From NCBI RefSeq assembly GCF_009931695.1, contig NZ_CP048000.1, positions 3,923,501 to 3,987,500 of the forward strand: a DNA stretch of 64,000 bases, in the 5' to 3' direction. Shown here piece after piece: positions 38,755 through 49,331 of the stretch. The notes under the pieces were generated by a model. The model saw nothing but the letters and a program-made list of their open reading frames with translations, searched no databases and was not told where the DNA came from. The translations under genes were made by a program, and so were the position numbers. How positions within the stretch are numbered: position 1 is the stretch's first letter; every line of letters starts with the position of its first letter. The DNA comes from Anaerocolumna sedimenticola (GTDB lineage Bacteria; Bacillota; Clostridia; Lachnospirales; Lachnospiraceae).

Positions 38755-40421
38755 TTAATCGATACTGTTATAATATTCTGTGCGTTCTGCTATAATATCG
38801 TCCAGACCGTATTTTTGCAGTTCGGATTTCCATTCTGCTACGACAGCATCAAATTCCGCCGGAGGACAAGTAATCGCTTTAACAGAGTATGTATCATTGG
38901 TAATTTGAATATTGGCACTTTGTTCAACCATAGTTGGTGCTGAGAAAGTCGGCTCAAAAAGACGTGTGCCTGCAATTGCGTTATTATAGTTTTCCAATAC
39001 ATACTTCTCCCATCCGGGTAATTCCTTTGCAGTTGCATTCATGAATTCGTCTTCTGTTTTATAATAACCTTGATTTCCGACTAAAAATAAATCATGTCTG
39101 GTCCAATCTTTTGTTTTAGCATTATACTCAGCATCCTTTACGACAGGTATTCCATTATCATATTCAAAATGTTCTCCCTCGAAACCATGGAAAATAGTAA
39201 ACCCGCCGTTTCCGGCTAAGAAATTAAGGTATTCCAAACAAGCTTCAGGATTTTTTGCTGTTTTTGGTATAAATACATAAGCACCATTAATAGGATAGGA
39301 AGTATTATAGATTACACCGTCATTGACATTTTTAAAGGGTTTTATAGATATAAATTCTGACTCCGGAATATTTTGTTTTAGGTTCTGCAATAACCCTCCC
39401 TTAAGGTATCTACATTTCCATTCACGTCATATTCCCACACCCCTAAGGTACCGTTTACAAAATACTCTTTCTGGGTTTGAGAAAAGTCTACATGCGCATA
39501 ATATTCGCTGTCCATTAAGCCCTCATTATAAAGTTTATTTAAAAATCTCATATAATCAGCGAATCCTTCATCCGAATAAATCCAGCTTCGCTCAATATAA
39601 TTAATTGCATATTGTTTGGGATCCGAACAGCTTTTTAAAAATGCATGTGCAACCGGTCCCGCGGCACCATCTGTAAACATGGAAGCTGCTATTACGTTTT
39701 TACTGCCAACACCACCCGGATCTTTTTCTTTAAATGCTTTTAAAACCGTATGAAGTTCATCAATGGTAGTAGGAATTTCCATATTCAAGGTATCCAGCCA
39801 GTCTTTGCGGATATTAATATTAGTTCTTGCAGAAGTCGCGCGTCTGGCAGGTATACTCCATATCTCCCCATTTTGATTAGTTCCTACCTTAATAACATTT
39901 TCACCAAGATATTCTTTCAACATTGCATATTTATCGGATCCGTTGATATACTCCGCTAAATTGTAAGTACCACCGTCATTATAAAAACCCTGCACCGTAG
40001 ATCCGGTATAACAAAGCATAATATCTGCAGCAGTTCCTGAGGCCATCATGGTGTTAACCTTATTTAACTCTTCACTCCTGGCAACTGCTATATATTTCAC
40101 TTCAATACCGTATTCCGCCATCTGCTCATTAATCCATTTTGTCCAACGGTTATCTGTTACTGTTCCTTCTCCGTCCGGTGCATTACTTCGATCAAAAACC
40201 ATAGCCGTTATGGTACAATTGTATTGGGTTTTCTCAGTACTATCATTCGATTGACCGGCAGTATTAATTTCTTTTGTATTTTCTGATGTTTTACTCGTTT
40301 CTTCCGCCGTACCCTGAACTTCCTTTAAAGTATTGGATTCGCCTTTGTTTGCGCAGGCTGTTAATAGTACAAGGACTGCTGTTAATAGTAATGTTAATAC
40401 CTTTTTAATACATTTTTTCAT
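38755..40421 (-). CDS. extracellular binding lipoprotein, Lpl/YtcQ type (one frameshift)
   Basis: Restoring one base near 39394-39396 joins two frames as LREGLLQNLKQNIPESEF and gives about 556 residues, normal for LplA/YtcQ proteins. The start is ATG 40421 (MKKCIKK, AGGTGG upstream), not 40448. Signal peptide with lipobox LLTAC, then a Ser/Thr/Glu-rich linker and the binding domain. It belongs to the transporter formed by the two permeases encoded immediately upstream on the same strand. Confidence 0.88.
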
Positions 40422-40475
40422 AAATCCACCTCTCTCTTTCTTTTTCATTTATTAGACTAAAATACCTATTCCGTA

Positions 40476-41369
40476 TCAGCCTTTCACTGCTCCTAACATA
40501 ACACCTTTCACAAAATATTTCTGCAGCCATGGATAGATTGCCACAATGGGCAGAGTAGCTACAACAATACTAGTCATTTTTAGTGATTCCGCCATAACCT
40601 GATTGCCAAGACCTTCCGTATTGTTATTTAATTGATTTAATTCCTCCGTAAATAATAACTGTCTTAACCGCAGCTGCAAGGTAAATTTCTCAGGACTTTG
40701 AATATACATTAATGCAGAAAAGTACTCGTTCCAGTATGCGACTGCATAAAACAGGCCTATCGTCGCTATAATAGGCAATGATAAGGGAAGAACAATTTTC
40801 AATAAACAGGATAAGTCATTGCAACCGTCTAAAACTGCAGCTTCTTCCAGACTTTCCGGGAGCTGCATAAAGAAAGTTTTCATTACAATAAAATTAAAAA
40901 CATTCATAGCGGAGGGTAAGATTAACGCCCATACGGAATCTACTAAATTTAAATTCTTAACAACAAGAAATGTAGGGATGATACCACCGCTGAAATACAT
41001 GGTAAACATAATAAATGCAGTTAATATACCTCTGCCCTTTAATCTTTTTTTAGACAATGCATAAGAGGCTCCAATGGTTAAGAGAAGTCCCAATATTGTT
41101 CCGATTGCAGTAACAAATATGGTGATTCCCATAGAGGTCCAAATTGCATTTTTCCCTAATATTTCTATATAAGATTTAAATTGCAGTTCCTTGGGGAAAA
41201 ATGTGATTTCTCCTGACAGGATAGGACGGTTACCGCTTAAAGAATAAGCCAAAACGTTTAAAAATGGATATACACATATAATTACAAATACTGCTATAAT
41301 CAAATAATTAAGTACCATCATCCCGGTTATCGGACGCTTCTTATATAATTTTTTATTTTCCGTTTCCAA
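40476..41369 (-). CDS. lplC: ABC transporter permease, LplC/YtcP type
   Basis: 297 residues, about six helices. EAA loop LEEAAVLDGCNDLSCLLKIVLPLS and the family C-terminus YFVKGVMLGAVKG. It forms a heterodimer with the LplB-like permease encoded 14 bp upstream. The family imports complex oligosaccharides in Firmicutes. No ATPase gene is nearby, again implying a shared one. Confidence 0.92.
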   Translation of the reverse strand: METENKKLYKKRPITGMMVLNYLIIAVFVIICVYPFLNVLAYSLSGNRPILSGEITFFPKELQFKSYIEILGKNAIWTSMGITIFVTAIGTILGLLLTIGASYALSKKRLKGRGILTAFIMFTMYFSGGIIPTFLVVKNLNLVDSVWALILPSAMNVFNFIVMKTFFMQLPESLEEAAVLDGCNDLSCLLKIVLPLSLPIIATIGLFYAVAYWNEYFSALMYIQSPEKFTLQLRLRQLLFTEELNQLNNNTEGLGNQVMAESLKMTSIVVATLPIVAIYPWLQKYFVKGVMLGAVKG

Positions 41370-41383
41370 GTAATATTTCCCTC

Positions 41384-42331
41384 CTATAATAATCCTTCTT
41401 CACCCATCGCTTTCGAGAACCGATCCGCTGTTAATAAAAGGATAATATTAATAACCGATTGGAATAATCCAACGGCGGTTGCCATACTGTACTGTGCTTT
41501 TGTTAATCCTATCTTGTATACATAAGTACTGATTACTTCCGATACGGCGGTTACCTTTTGATTACCCAGCAATAAAGGAGCGTCCAGCCCTATTGTCATC
41601 ATACGGCTTAAAGAGAGAATTAACATCATGACAATTACGGGTTTAATCGATGGCAGGGTAATATACCAAAGCCTTTGCATCTTACTTGCACCATCTATGT
41701 AAGCAGCTTCATATAATGTTTCATCCAGTCCGGTCAATGCAGCTAAATATACGATAGTACCCCACCCAATCTCTTTCCAGACATTTGCAATTACATAAGT
41801 AAAAATCCACCACTGGTCACTGCTTAAAAAAGGAATTGTAGGGATTCCGATTGAATTTAATACATTATTAATGGTTCCTCCGGTAGCAGAAAATAAATTC
41901 GTAACCATTCCGGCAACAACCACCCATGAAATAAAATGCGGCAGATATAATAATGATTGGGATAATTTTTTAAACTTAAGGCTTACTACTTCATTAATCA
42001 TAAGAGACAGTATTATTGTTAATGGAAAATTAACCAATAATGTTAAAATATTTAAAACCAGGGTGTTCTTAACAGAAGACCAAAATAAAGGTTCAGCAAA
42101 TACTTTTTGAAAAACTTTAAGACCTACCCAGGCGCTATCGGTAATTCCTTTAAACATGTTAAAATCTTTAAATGCTATTACAACACCATACATTGGTATA
42201 TATTTAAAAACATAATAGTATGCAATAACCGGTATCATCATCAGATATAACCATCGATCCCTTTTCAGATAATACAGGATTTTGATTTTCTTATTTCTTT
42301 TGTCTGATATTTTATTTTTTGATATATTCAT
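41384..42331 (-). CDS. lplB: ABC transporter permease, LplB/YteP type
   Basis: 315 residues, about six helices after a basic N-terminus. The motif YYVFKYIPMYGVVIAFKDF is characteristic of LplB/YteP permeases, and the EAA loop reads LYEAAYIDGASKMQRLWYITLP. First gene of the leftward operon lplB-lplC-binding protein. A 9-bp palindrome lies 16 bp upstream of its start codon. Confidence 0.93.
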   Translation of the reverse strand: MNISKNKISDKRNKKIKILYYLKRDRWLYLMMIPVIAYYYVFKYIPMYGVVIAFKDFNMFKGITDSAWVGLKVFQKVFAEPLFWSSVKNTLVLNILTLLVNFPLTIILSLMINEVVSLKFKKLSQSLLYLPHFISWVVVAGMVTNLFSATGGTINNVLNSIGIPTIPFLSSDQWWIFTYVIANVWKEIGWGTIVYLAALTGLDETLYEAAYIDGASKMQRLWYITLPSIKPVIVMMLILSLSRMMTIGLDAPLLLGNQKVTAVSEVISTYVYKIGLTKAQYSMATAVGLFQSVINIILLLTADRFSKAMGEEGLL

Positions 42332-42779
42332 ATTTTATACCTTTGCATATCACTGGTGTATCAGTGATATAGCCACACAATAAGCAGCGAAAGAATTCTT
42401 TTGTGGCATCCTTTACTTAGATTTTCTTTCTCTCTTTACATAGCAAGTATTCTGTACTTTTTTCTGCACTCCTCTCCCAGTTATATAATTCACAGATAAT
42501 GCCTCCTTTCTAATTATGTAGAAATTTTACATAAAAATCATAGCATCATAATTCTATAGGGAACAAGTCTTAATCTATCGCATTTAATATCAATTTCTAT
42601 TCCGGTATTAAAAAGAGCGAAATTGATATAATTAACTATTTTCTGATAGGGCTATTCACATTGACATATATTCCTGAATTTTCTATAATTTAATTGTCTG
42701 TAAATAAATATTTCATGAAAAGGGCTTGTCACTTTTTTAGGCAAAATATGATAATACATTGTGACATAATGGTATTTGT
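42332..42779. promoter_or_regulatory. divergent region with operator-like palindrome ATATCACTG..CAGTGATAT
   Basis: Contains a perfect 9-bp inverted repeat around a 6-bp spacer (42347-42355, 42362-42370), upstream of lplB and divergent from the AraC-type sensor gene. Promoters for both directions should lie here. The palindrome could be the regulator's operator or a leader hairpin. The rest is featureless AT-rich DNA. Confidence 0.5.
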
Positions 42780-45073
42780 ATGAAAAAAATAAGAGATATA
42801 TTTAAATATGATAAACTTCTTAGCGGTTACAGAAAATTTTATACCTCAATCTTATTATCTTTTATTCTTTCTTTAATTCTGCCTGTTTTAATATCCGGAA
42901 TTATCCTATATGTATCTCTATATCATAATGCGAAAAACGATTTTTATAAGACACATGAAAAACAAATAAGTGAAATTACCTCCTATATCTGGCAGACTAC
43001 TAATAATATAGAAACCGATTTGTCTTATTTAAAGACGGATACTGCATTCCGAAACTATCGTAAATTAATAAATGACGAAGTAAAAACCTCAGTTTCAGAG
43101 TATCAGCATATTGCCAACAATCTGTTAAGTATTACTTCAAAATATTCTTCGTTATACTCTATTTATTTTTATGATAAAGATTTTGATACCATATATAATA
43201 CAGATTATGGTTCCAGTACCTGGGATAACTTTCATGATACGGATTGGATAAAAGAAATTTCGAATGTTTCAAGAGTCCAGCGGTTAAAACCAAGAATTAA
43301 TATGAATCTGTCTTATTATAAACAATTAAAACCTTCCTCATTTTTATTATATAAACCCCAGCAAGTGTTAAGTTTGGTTTGTCAGGCAAATACTACAAAA
43401 ATGTTTGTAGCGAACATAAGTATTGCAGACCTTTATAATGATTTGGTGAATCTTTATTCATTAAATCAGGATGGATGTTTGTTTTACATAATAGACGACA
43501 CAAACCAAATAATCTATGCCCAGAATTCGAATCAAATAAATACCGTATTTCCGGTAGATCTAAAAAAACAAAAAAATTTAGCGTTTTCAAATCAAGATAG
43601 CGTATATTTTGCTTCTGATTTTTATGACGGACAGTTGTATTGTGTAATATCTTATCCTATTGCTACAATGAATACCGCGACCAATTACTTTGCTGATTAT
43701 GTCATATTAATCTGCATTTGTTTACTTATTTTTTTAGTTTTTTTAGCAAAGATAGTATCAAAAAAACTGTATCACCCAATTGATGATTTATATAAAAATA
43801 TCCAAAATACTTTTACGGAGTCGGTAGCTTCCAAAAAGAACATAAAAGATGAAATAGCTGTATTAAAGGAAACTTTTCAAAGCCTTAACGCTAATAATTC
43901 CTCTATGAACTTTATACTTTCCTCTTACGAAACTATAGTACGAAATCATAATTTAAAAATGTATTTTGAAGGTTCCTTAAGTTATGAGGATTTAGTAGAC
44001 GGAAATAAGGTTCCATATATTAATATTGATAAATCCTATTATAATCAATTAATATTATTCCGTTTACCAAAGGAATTTTTATTAACTAAGTCTGTTCATG
44101 AAATGTCATTGCTGCATAATAAAATTAAAGATGTAATGAATACCTATATTAAGAATGCTCCCAATGGGTTTTTCATCCATTTTCAGCAGGATACTTTTCT
44201 GGCGTTTATAAGTATTAAGAATACGAATGCCCTGCAGCAATTAAAGCAAATTCTGTATACCGTTATGGAAGAACTTTTAGAACAGCAGGTTTTCTGCATT
44301 GAATCAAATTATATAAGAACAGCTGATGAATTACTGCCCTCCTATCATGAATGTGTTAATGCAATGAAACATGCCGTATTTTTCGGTCAAAATGAAGCTA
44401 TAATACCAGTTACAAATATTATAAAAATTATAAGTTTAATTATGATTTTCTTGTTAACGCTGAGGCAGGATTAATACGTAATATTCTCCTTTATAACCAG
44501 GACGGATGTAATCACATTATAAAAGATGTTTCTCAAAAAATACGTACCACACCGAATGTTTCCTATGCTATTGATATCTGGACACAGATACTGGCAATTG
44601 TGAATAAAAATATGTATTTGGAAGATATATTAAAGATACATGTATCTGCAGGAATCAGGCAGCTGGATACTTTAATTGAAATGGAGGAATTTTTAATCGA
44701 TATATGCAGCGGAACTATTAAATATTATATATCCCATTCTCAGACAGAAGGTCAATATTGTACCGATGCAAAGAATTTTATAGAAGAAAATTATATGAAA
44801 GATTTCAGTATTTCAGATGTAGCAGATTCCTTAAATATCAGTTACCAGTATTTAAGTAAAATTTTCAAGACCCAATGCGGACGTAGTATGTCAGACTACC
44901 TTAATTATATCAGGATTGAAAAAGGAAAAGAATATTTGCGTAATACCAATGAATCATTTACTAAAATTGCTCAGAAAATTGGCTATAATAATGTACAGAG
45001 TTTTCAACGTTTTTTTAAAAAATATGAAAATGTAACACCTTATAATTATCGAAAGTTAAATTCAATACGATAA
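42780..45073 (+). CDS. membrane-anchored AraC-type sensor-regulator (one frameshift)
   Basis: Restoring one A in 44414-44416 joins two frames as PVTKYYKNYKFNYDFLVNAEAG and gives about 765 residues. Helices at about 22-46 and 305-328 flank an extracellular sensor domain; a cytoplasmic linker leads to a C-terminal AraC double HTH (VADSLNISYQYLSKIFKT, QKIGYNNVQSFQRFFKKYE). Such one-component transmembrane regulators accompany Lpl/YtcQ transporters in Firmicutes and probably activate the divergent lpl operon. No clear ribosome site is seen before ATG 42780. Confidence 0.87.
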
Positions 45074-45120
45074 TTTATTATGAATCATTTTAAAAAGAGT
45101 TTTCATACTTAAAGAAAAAT

Positions 45121-45184
45121 GCTAAGAGAGAATGCCTATTTCAAGACTCTGATTCTATGTCTTAAATAGGCATTCTCTCTTAGC
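45121..45184. terminator. strong bidirectional terminator
   Basis: A perfect 21-bp stem: 45121-45141 (starting GCTAAGAGAGAATGCC) pairs with 45164-45184. It sits between the convergent AraC-type sensor and asparaginase genes. Confidence 0.92.
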
Positions 45185-45217
45185 GTTTATAAACGAACCG
45201 TTATTTAAAACCGGTTA

Positions 45218-46252
45218 TTATTGAATTTTAGTGTTTAATTCTCCGCAGAAATTTGTCTGTAATATTTTAATGATTTCTTCATAAGAATCTGTTAAACTTA
45301 ATATCCAGATTAGTTTGGTATAAACCGCTTCCGTAGTCATATCATATGCGGAAATCATCCCGATTTTATTTGCTTTAATACCGACTTCATAAGTGTCCAA
45401 ATTTACTCCGTCATAAACACATTGGGTAGCCATTATAATAGGTATTTTTCTTTTAATCAATGTTTCCAGTTTATTCATCAATTCCGTATTGGCTACCGGC
45501 ATACCGCCAAGACCGTACCCCTCAATGATCAGCCCCTGGTAGTTTTCATTCTGAATATAATCGATTATGCTCTCATCTATACCAGGTATCATTTTAAGCA
45601 GATATATTTTCGGTATAATTGTCTCTTTTCTCTTGCGGGCGGGTATAATATCCGTTCCGGATTCATTTTCTTTAATTTTTTTGTAATCAGAAGTTATAAA
45701 CAGTGTTCTGTCCTTGATTACACCCACATAAGGATAATTACAGCTGATATAGGCATCAATATTAATGGAACTACGTTTGTAAGCCCTTGTTCCGTTAATG
45801 ATTTTATCATGGAAAACAACAAAAACACCGGACAATCTTCCATCTCCAGCCGTAATAATTGCATCGATTAAATTATTTACGCCATCGCTGTTATCATATA
45901 CAATAGGTAACTGGGAACCGGTAAGTACGATGGATTTATTTATCCCAAGGAACAGATAAGATAACATTGCGGCACTGTAAGACATCGTATCCGTACCGTG
46001 TAATATTACGATTCCATCATATTGATTAATATGTTTTCTGATGGAGTCTTCAACGATATACCAGTCACTCGGTATAATATTACTGCTGTCTTTATTAAAA
46101 ATAGGTTCAATTGTTACATCATAATCGCCTGCCAGACTATAGATTTTTTCATACAAAATATGAATAATATTTTCATTATCAGGTTTTAAACCATCCATAG
46201 TCTGTAAACTGACGATTGTCCCGCCTGTTGTAAGAACCAATATTCTCTTCAA
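45218..46252 (-). CDS. L-asparaginase, type I-like
   Basis: 344 residues without signal peptide, so cytoplasmic. The two threonine motifs of the family are present: VLTTGGTIVS near the N-terminus and ILHGTDTMSYSAAML. It hydrolyses L-asparagine to aspartate and ammonia. Translation appears to start at TTG 46252 with GGAGG 7 nt upstream. It is a single gene between a terminator and the FetAB-like pair. Archaeal-type GatD is an alternative relative, but no GatE is nearby. Confidence 0.9.
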   Translation of the reverse strand: MKRILVLTTGGTIVSLQTMDGLKPDNENIIHILYEKIYSLAGDYDVTIEPIFNKDSSNIIPSDWYIVEDSIRKHINQYDGIVILHGTDTMSYSAAMLSYLFLGINKSIVLTGSQLPIVYDNSDGVNNLIDAIITAGDGRLSGVFVVFHDKIINGTRAYKRSSINIDAYISCNYPYVGVIKDRTLFITSDYKKIKENESGTDIIPARKRKETIIPKIYLLKMIPGIDESIIDYIQNENYQGLIIEGYGLGGMPVANTELMNKLETLIKRKIPIIMATQCVYDGVNLDTYEVGIKANKIGMISAYDMTTEAVYTKLIWILSLTDSYEEIIKILQTNFCGELNTKIQ

Positions 46253-46442
46253 AATGATTCCTCCATTTTTAACTTAAGTAATTTATTGATATTACTTGTT
46301 TTCCCCATTATATGCCCTGAAATATAAATTTGCAATGTTAATTCCAAACATAATATATAGGAGTTTTTCCCTGCTAATATGTACACTCGTATTCATTTTG
46401 GACCACGAAATTAACCTTTAACACTTAAAGCCTTATAGTCCT

Positions 46443-47216
46443 TTAAAAAATAATTTGATTCCGCTTGTTGTATAATGTTTTAAAGCCAAAATTTAAGGAA
46501 CAGAATACCGTTAAACATACTGCGGTACAAATGGCTATCATAATGGCTATCTGGTACATAATGGCTGTTGTCGGTAATGTACCGGATAAAATCTGGCCGG
46601 TCATCATTCCGGGCAAGGAAACGATTCCCATACCCAGCATATTGTTTAAGGTCGGTAAAAGTGCGGTTTCTAAAGAATTATTGACATAAGGCAATAAAAT
46701 TTTTTTAGGAGTAACACCTAAGTTTAATAGCGCATCAATTTTATTTCTCTGTTTTTTTATATTTTCCGTAAATGTCTTTAGCCCTAATGTCATTCCCGTC
46801 ATAGCGTTACCGATTATCATACCTGCAAGAGGTATGGTATATTGCGGATTAAAGATATCTTCCCCTACTACTGCCAGTACAAAAAAAGCAAGGACGATAA
46901 CACCGGATAAACCCATAGATAAAGCAACCGCTATTTTAAAATTTATATTAATATCCTTATTTTTGGATAACACCCTGCGAATGGAATACCCAACCATAAT
47001 TATGATATATATCACAACAAAAGCAGGATGAGGATTCCCGAAAATATAGGTTAAAATTAATCCGGCCAAAACAAGCTGTACCGTCATACGAAAACTTGCC
47101 AGTAGAAGTAATTTTGTTTGGTTTATTTTTGATTTTTTCATGATAAACAAAACAATCAATAACAATAAATAAACAAGGCTAAATTGCAGTATATTTAATT
47201 GTACGATTCCATTCAT
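46443..47216 (-). CDS. FetB-like (UPF0014) ABC permease
   Basis: 257 residues, about seven hydrophobic helices. The signature NAMTGMTLGLKTF and GVTPKKILLPYVNNSLETALLPTLNNMLGMGIVSLPGMMTGQIL are diagnostic of the FetB/YbbM family. In Escherichia coli FetAB exports iron and protects against peroxide. The start codon overlaps the stop of the ATPase gene, so the two form one transporter. Confidence 0.9.
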   Translation of the reverse strand: MNGIVQLNILQFSLVYLLLLIVLFIMKKSKINQTKLLLLASFRMTVQLVLAGLILTYIFGNPHPAFVVIYIIIMVGYSIRRVLSKNKDININFKIAVALSMGLSGVIVLAFFVLAVVGEDIFNPQYTIPLAGMIIGNAMTGMTLGLKTFTENIKKQRNKIDALLNLGVTPKKILLPYVNNSLETALLPTLNNMLGMGIVSLPGMMTGQILSGTLPTTAIMYQIAIMIAICTAVCLTVFCSLNFGFKTLYNKRNQIIF

Positions 47217-47848
47217 ACCTTTTCCCTCTTTTCAATCGTAATTATAGTATCTGCAAAAGAATCGGTCAGCTCCTTATCGTGACTGACAATAATAGCAGTT
47301 ATCCCGTTTTCTTTACAAAATATAAGCACATTATGTATCACATTAAAACTGTTTTGTTTATCCAATGCGGAAGTAGGTTCGTCTAACATAATTACTTTCG
47401 GTAAAAAGGATAAAAAAATAGCTGTATATACTCTTTGTCTTTCACCACCTGACATGGTAAGGCAGTCTTTATCCAACGGAAAATCGATGCAGCAGATATC
47501 TAAAAATTCTTTCATCTTTTGCTCTGAGGGAACAGTTTTTCCCCTATATTCATAGAATTTATTAAAATTTTCTTTAATACTTTCATCAAAGAGGTATAAT
47601 GACTGGCTTATTAACAAGATCTCTTTGCGTAAATTTATAGTATCAACTGTTAATATATCCTTACCCCGATAATATACAGCCCCGCCGCTTGGTGACAATG
47701 TCCCGTTAAATAACCGAAGCAAGGTGGATTTACCGGTACCGCTTTTGCCTACAATGAAATTAACCTTATTTTCATTGATTTGAATATCCTGATAATAAAT
47801 CATATTCTGAAAACTCAAAGACTTTGTTTCTATTATTATTTTGTCCAT
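47213..47848 (-). CDS. FetA-like ABC transporter ATPase
   Basis: 211 residues from ATG 47848 (MDKIIIETKSLSF, GGAGG 5 nt upstream) rather than 47887. Walker A GKSGTGKST, Q-loop LLISQSLYLF, signature LTMSGGERQRV, Walker B VIMLDEPTSALD and switch His VSHDKE, so it should hydrolyse ATP. The 4-bp overlap with the FetB-like permease fixes its partner. Probable role: metal (iron) export, by analogy only. Confidence 0.9.
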   Translation of the reverse strand: MDKIIIETKSLSFQNMIYYQDIQINENKVNFIVGKSGTGKSTLLRLFNGTLSPSGGAVYYRGKDILTVDTINLRKEILLISQSLYLFDESIKENFNKFYEYRGKTVPSEQKMKEFLDICCIDFPLDKDCLTMSGGERQRVYTAIFLSFLPKVIMLDEPTSALDKQNSFNVIHNVLIFCKENGITAIIVSHDKELTDSFADTIITIEKREKV

Positions 47849-48154
47849 TTTAGCCTCCGATGATAACGCTTTTATTAATAATAGCATTTAACTAGCATTG
47901 TGTCAAAGCAACATACCAATATTTGAAATAATTTACATATATTAATAATTGCAAAGAATAAAATAAGCCTTTCATAAGTATTTCTTAATACTTTATAAGA
48001 GTAACTTAAAAAACACTCCCGTTTTATTTGGTATAATCAACTCTGAACTTAGGATAATAAGTTATGAAAATAATATTCCAAAGAAAAAGGAATATCAATC
48101 TGTTACAAAAAGGAAACTATCATTTAAATTTAGTTTTCCAGAAAAGAGGTTAAA
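47849..48154. promoter_or_regulatory. divergent promoter region of fetA-like gene and vanG
   Basis: TATAAT at 48032-48037 reads towards vanG, but no good -35 lies 16-18 bp before it, which would fit a promoter needing an activator. A hairpin ATATTCC/GGAATAT occurs in the leader near 48073-48095. No vanU/vanR/vanS genes or their remnants are present. Confidence 0.4.
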
Positions 48155-49204
48155 ATGGTAAAGAAAAAAATAGCAGTTTTATTTGGAGGATGTTCCACTG
48201 AATATGATGTATCCCTTCAATCAGCTTATGCAGTTATTACCCATATGAATCTTGATTTGTACGAAGTGATTATGATAGGAATTACAAGGGAGGGTAATTG
48301 GTATCGCTATCAGGGAGACACTTCAAAATTATTAGACAATACCTGGTTTATGGACGTATCCTGTACTCCCGCCCTATTATCACCAAACAGATCAGACCAT
48401 GGTTTAATAGAATTTAAAGAAGATGGAATTGTTCTTACAAAATTAGACGCAGCCTTTCCGGTACTTCACGGTAAAAACGGTGAAGACGGTACTGTCCAGG
48501 GGCTTATTGAACTTGCCGGTATCCCATTGGTCGGTTGTGATACCTTAAGTTCAGCGATTTGTATGGATAAAGATTACGCTCATAAAATTGTTTCTTTGGC
48601 AGGAATTAAAACACCTGCTTCCGTTGTTATTCGGAAAGGATTACCAAAATTCCAGCTGCAAAAGCTGACTGAACATTTAAATTATCCTTTATTTATAAAA
48701 CCCGTTAAATCCGGTTCTTCTTTCGGAATAACCAAAATTGAATATGAGGAAGATTTGCTGGAGGCAGTAAATACAGCATTTTTACATGATACAAAAGTTG
48801 TTATTGAAGAGAATATTAATGGATTTGAAGTAGGTTGTGCCGTATTAGGCTCAGAAGAATTGATTATAGGAGAAGTGGATGAAATAGAATTGTCCCACGG
48901 TTTCTTTGATTATACGGAAAAGTATACATTAAAAACCTCCAGTATCCATATGCCGGCAAGAATTTCCGGGGAAACAGCTAATCATATTAAAGAAACAGCA
49001 CTTAGAATTTACAGAGAATTGGGATGCAGTGGGTTTGCCAGAGTTGATATGTTCTTGACACCGGAGGGAACCATTGTTTTTAATGAAGTTAATACGATTC
49101 CCGGTTTAACATCCCATAGCCGGTACCCCAATATGTTAAAGGGTATAGGTCTCAGTTTTGAGAATATTTTGGACAAACTGATATTATTAGCACTTAAAAA
49201 CTGA
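48155..49204 (+). CDS. vanG: D-alanine--D-serine ligase, VanG type
   Basis: 349 residues with the ATP-grasp ligase pattern: FGGCSTEYDVSLQSA, FPVLHGKNGEDGTVQGL, PLVGCDTLSSAICMDKD, FIKPVKSGSSFGI and FNEVNTIPGLTSHSRYP. The omega-loop region FDYTEKYTLKTSSIHMPA is the VanG-like form rather than the Ddl or VanA/B (D-lactate) form. It makes D-Ala-D-Ser, which lowers vancomycin affinity for the cell-wall precursor. vanXY and vanT follow on the same strand. Ribosome site AGAGG. Ordinary Ddl function cannot be excluded from sequence alone, but the operon supports VanG. Confidence 0.92.
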   Translation: MVKKKIAVLFGGCSTEYDVSLQSAYAVITHMNLDLYEVIMIGITREGNWYRYQGDTSKLLDNTWFMDVSCTPALLSPNRSDHGLIEFKEDGIVLTKLDAAFPVLHGKNGEDGTVQGLIELAGIPLVGCDTLSSAICMDKDYAHKIVSLAGIKTPASVVIRKGLPKFQLQKLTEHLNYPLFIKPVKSGSSFGITKIEYEEDLLEAVNTAFLHDTKVVIEENINGFEVGCAVLGSEELIIGEVDEIELSHGFFDYTEKYTLKTSSIHMPARISGETANHIKETALRIYRELGCSGFARVDMFLTPEGTIVFNEVNTIPGLTSHSRYPNMLKGIGLSFENILDKLILLALKN

Positions 49205-49219
49205 CTATATAAGGGGGGT

Positions 49220-49330
49220 ATGTTGAAAGAAAATATAAGAATAGAAGGGATGCCACATGCAGAATCTTTCAACCTTTCTATTGTGGCAGTAACACATCTG
49301 CCTGCAGATGTGTTATATAATGGGTGTTAA
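49220..49330 (+). CDS. possible 36-residue small protein between vanG and vanXY
   Basis: ATG 49220 directly follows AAGGGGGGT. The frame runs 36 codons and stops at 49328-49330, one base before the vanXY start, so translation would couple the two genes. It begins MLKENIRIEGMPHAESF. No family was recognised. Its 3' half lies in a perfect hairpin (49290-49315). It may be a leader peptide, a gene remnant or chance. Confidence 0.35.
   Translation: MLKENIRIEGMPHAESFNLSIVAVTHLPADVLYNGC
49290..49315 (+). promoter_or_regulatory. perfect 12-bp hairpin just upstream of vanXY
   Basis: TAACACATCTGC pairs with GCAGATGTGTTA around a CT loop, 17 bp before the vanXY start. No T-run follows, so it is more likely to affect translation or RNA stability than to terminate. 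Confidence 0.5.
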
Positions 49331-49331
49331 A

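Noticed and set aside
48155..49204. D-Ala-D-Lac (VanA/VanB) ligase
   Set aside because: The omega-loop is of VanG type and the neighbours are vanXY and vanT, not vanH and vanX.
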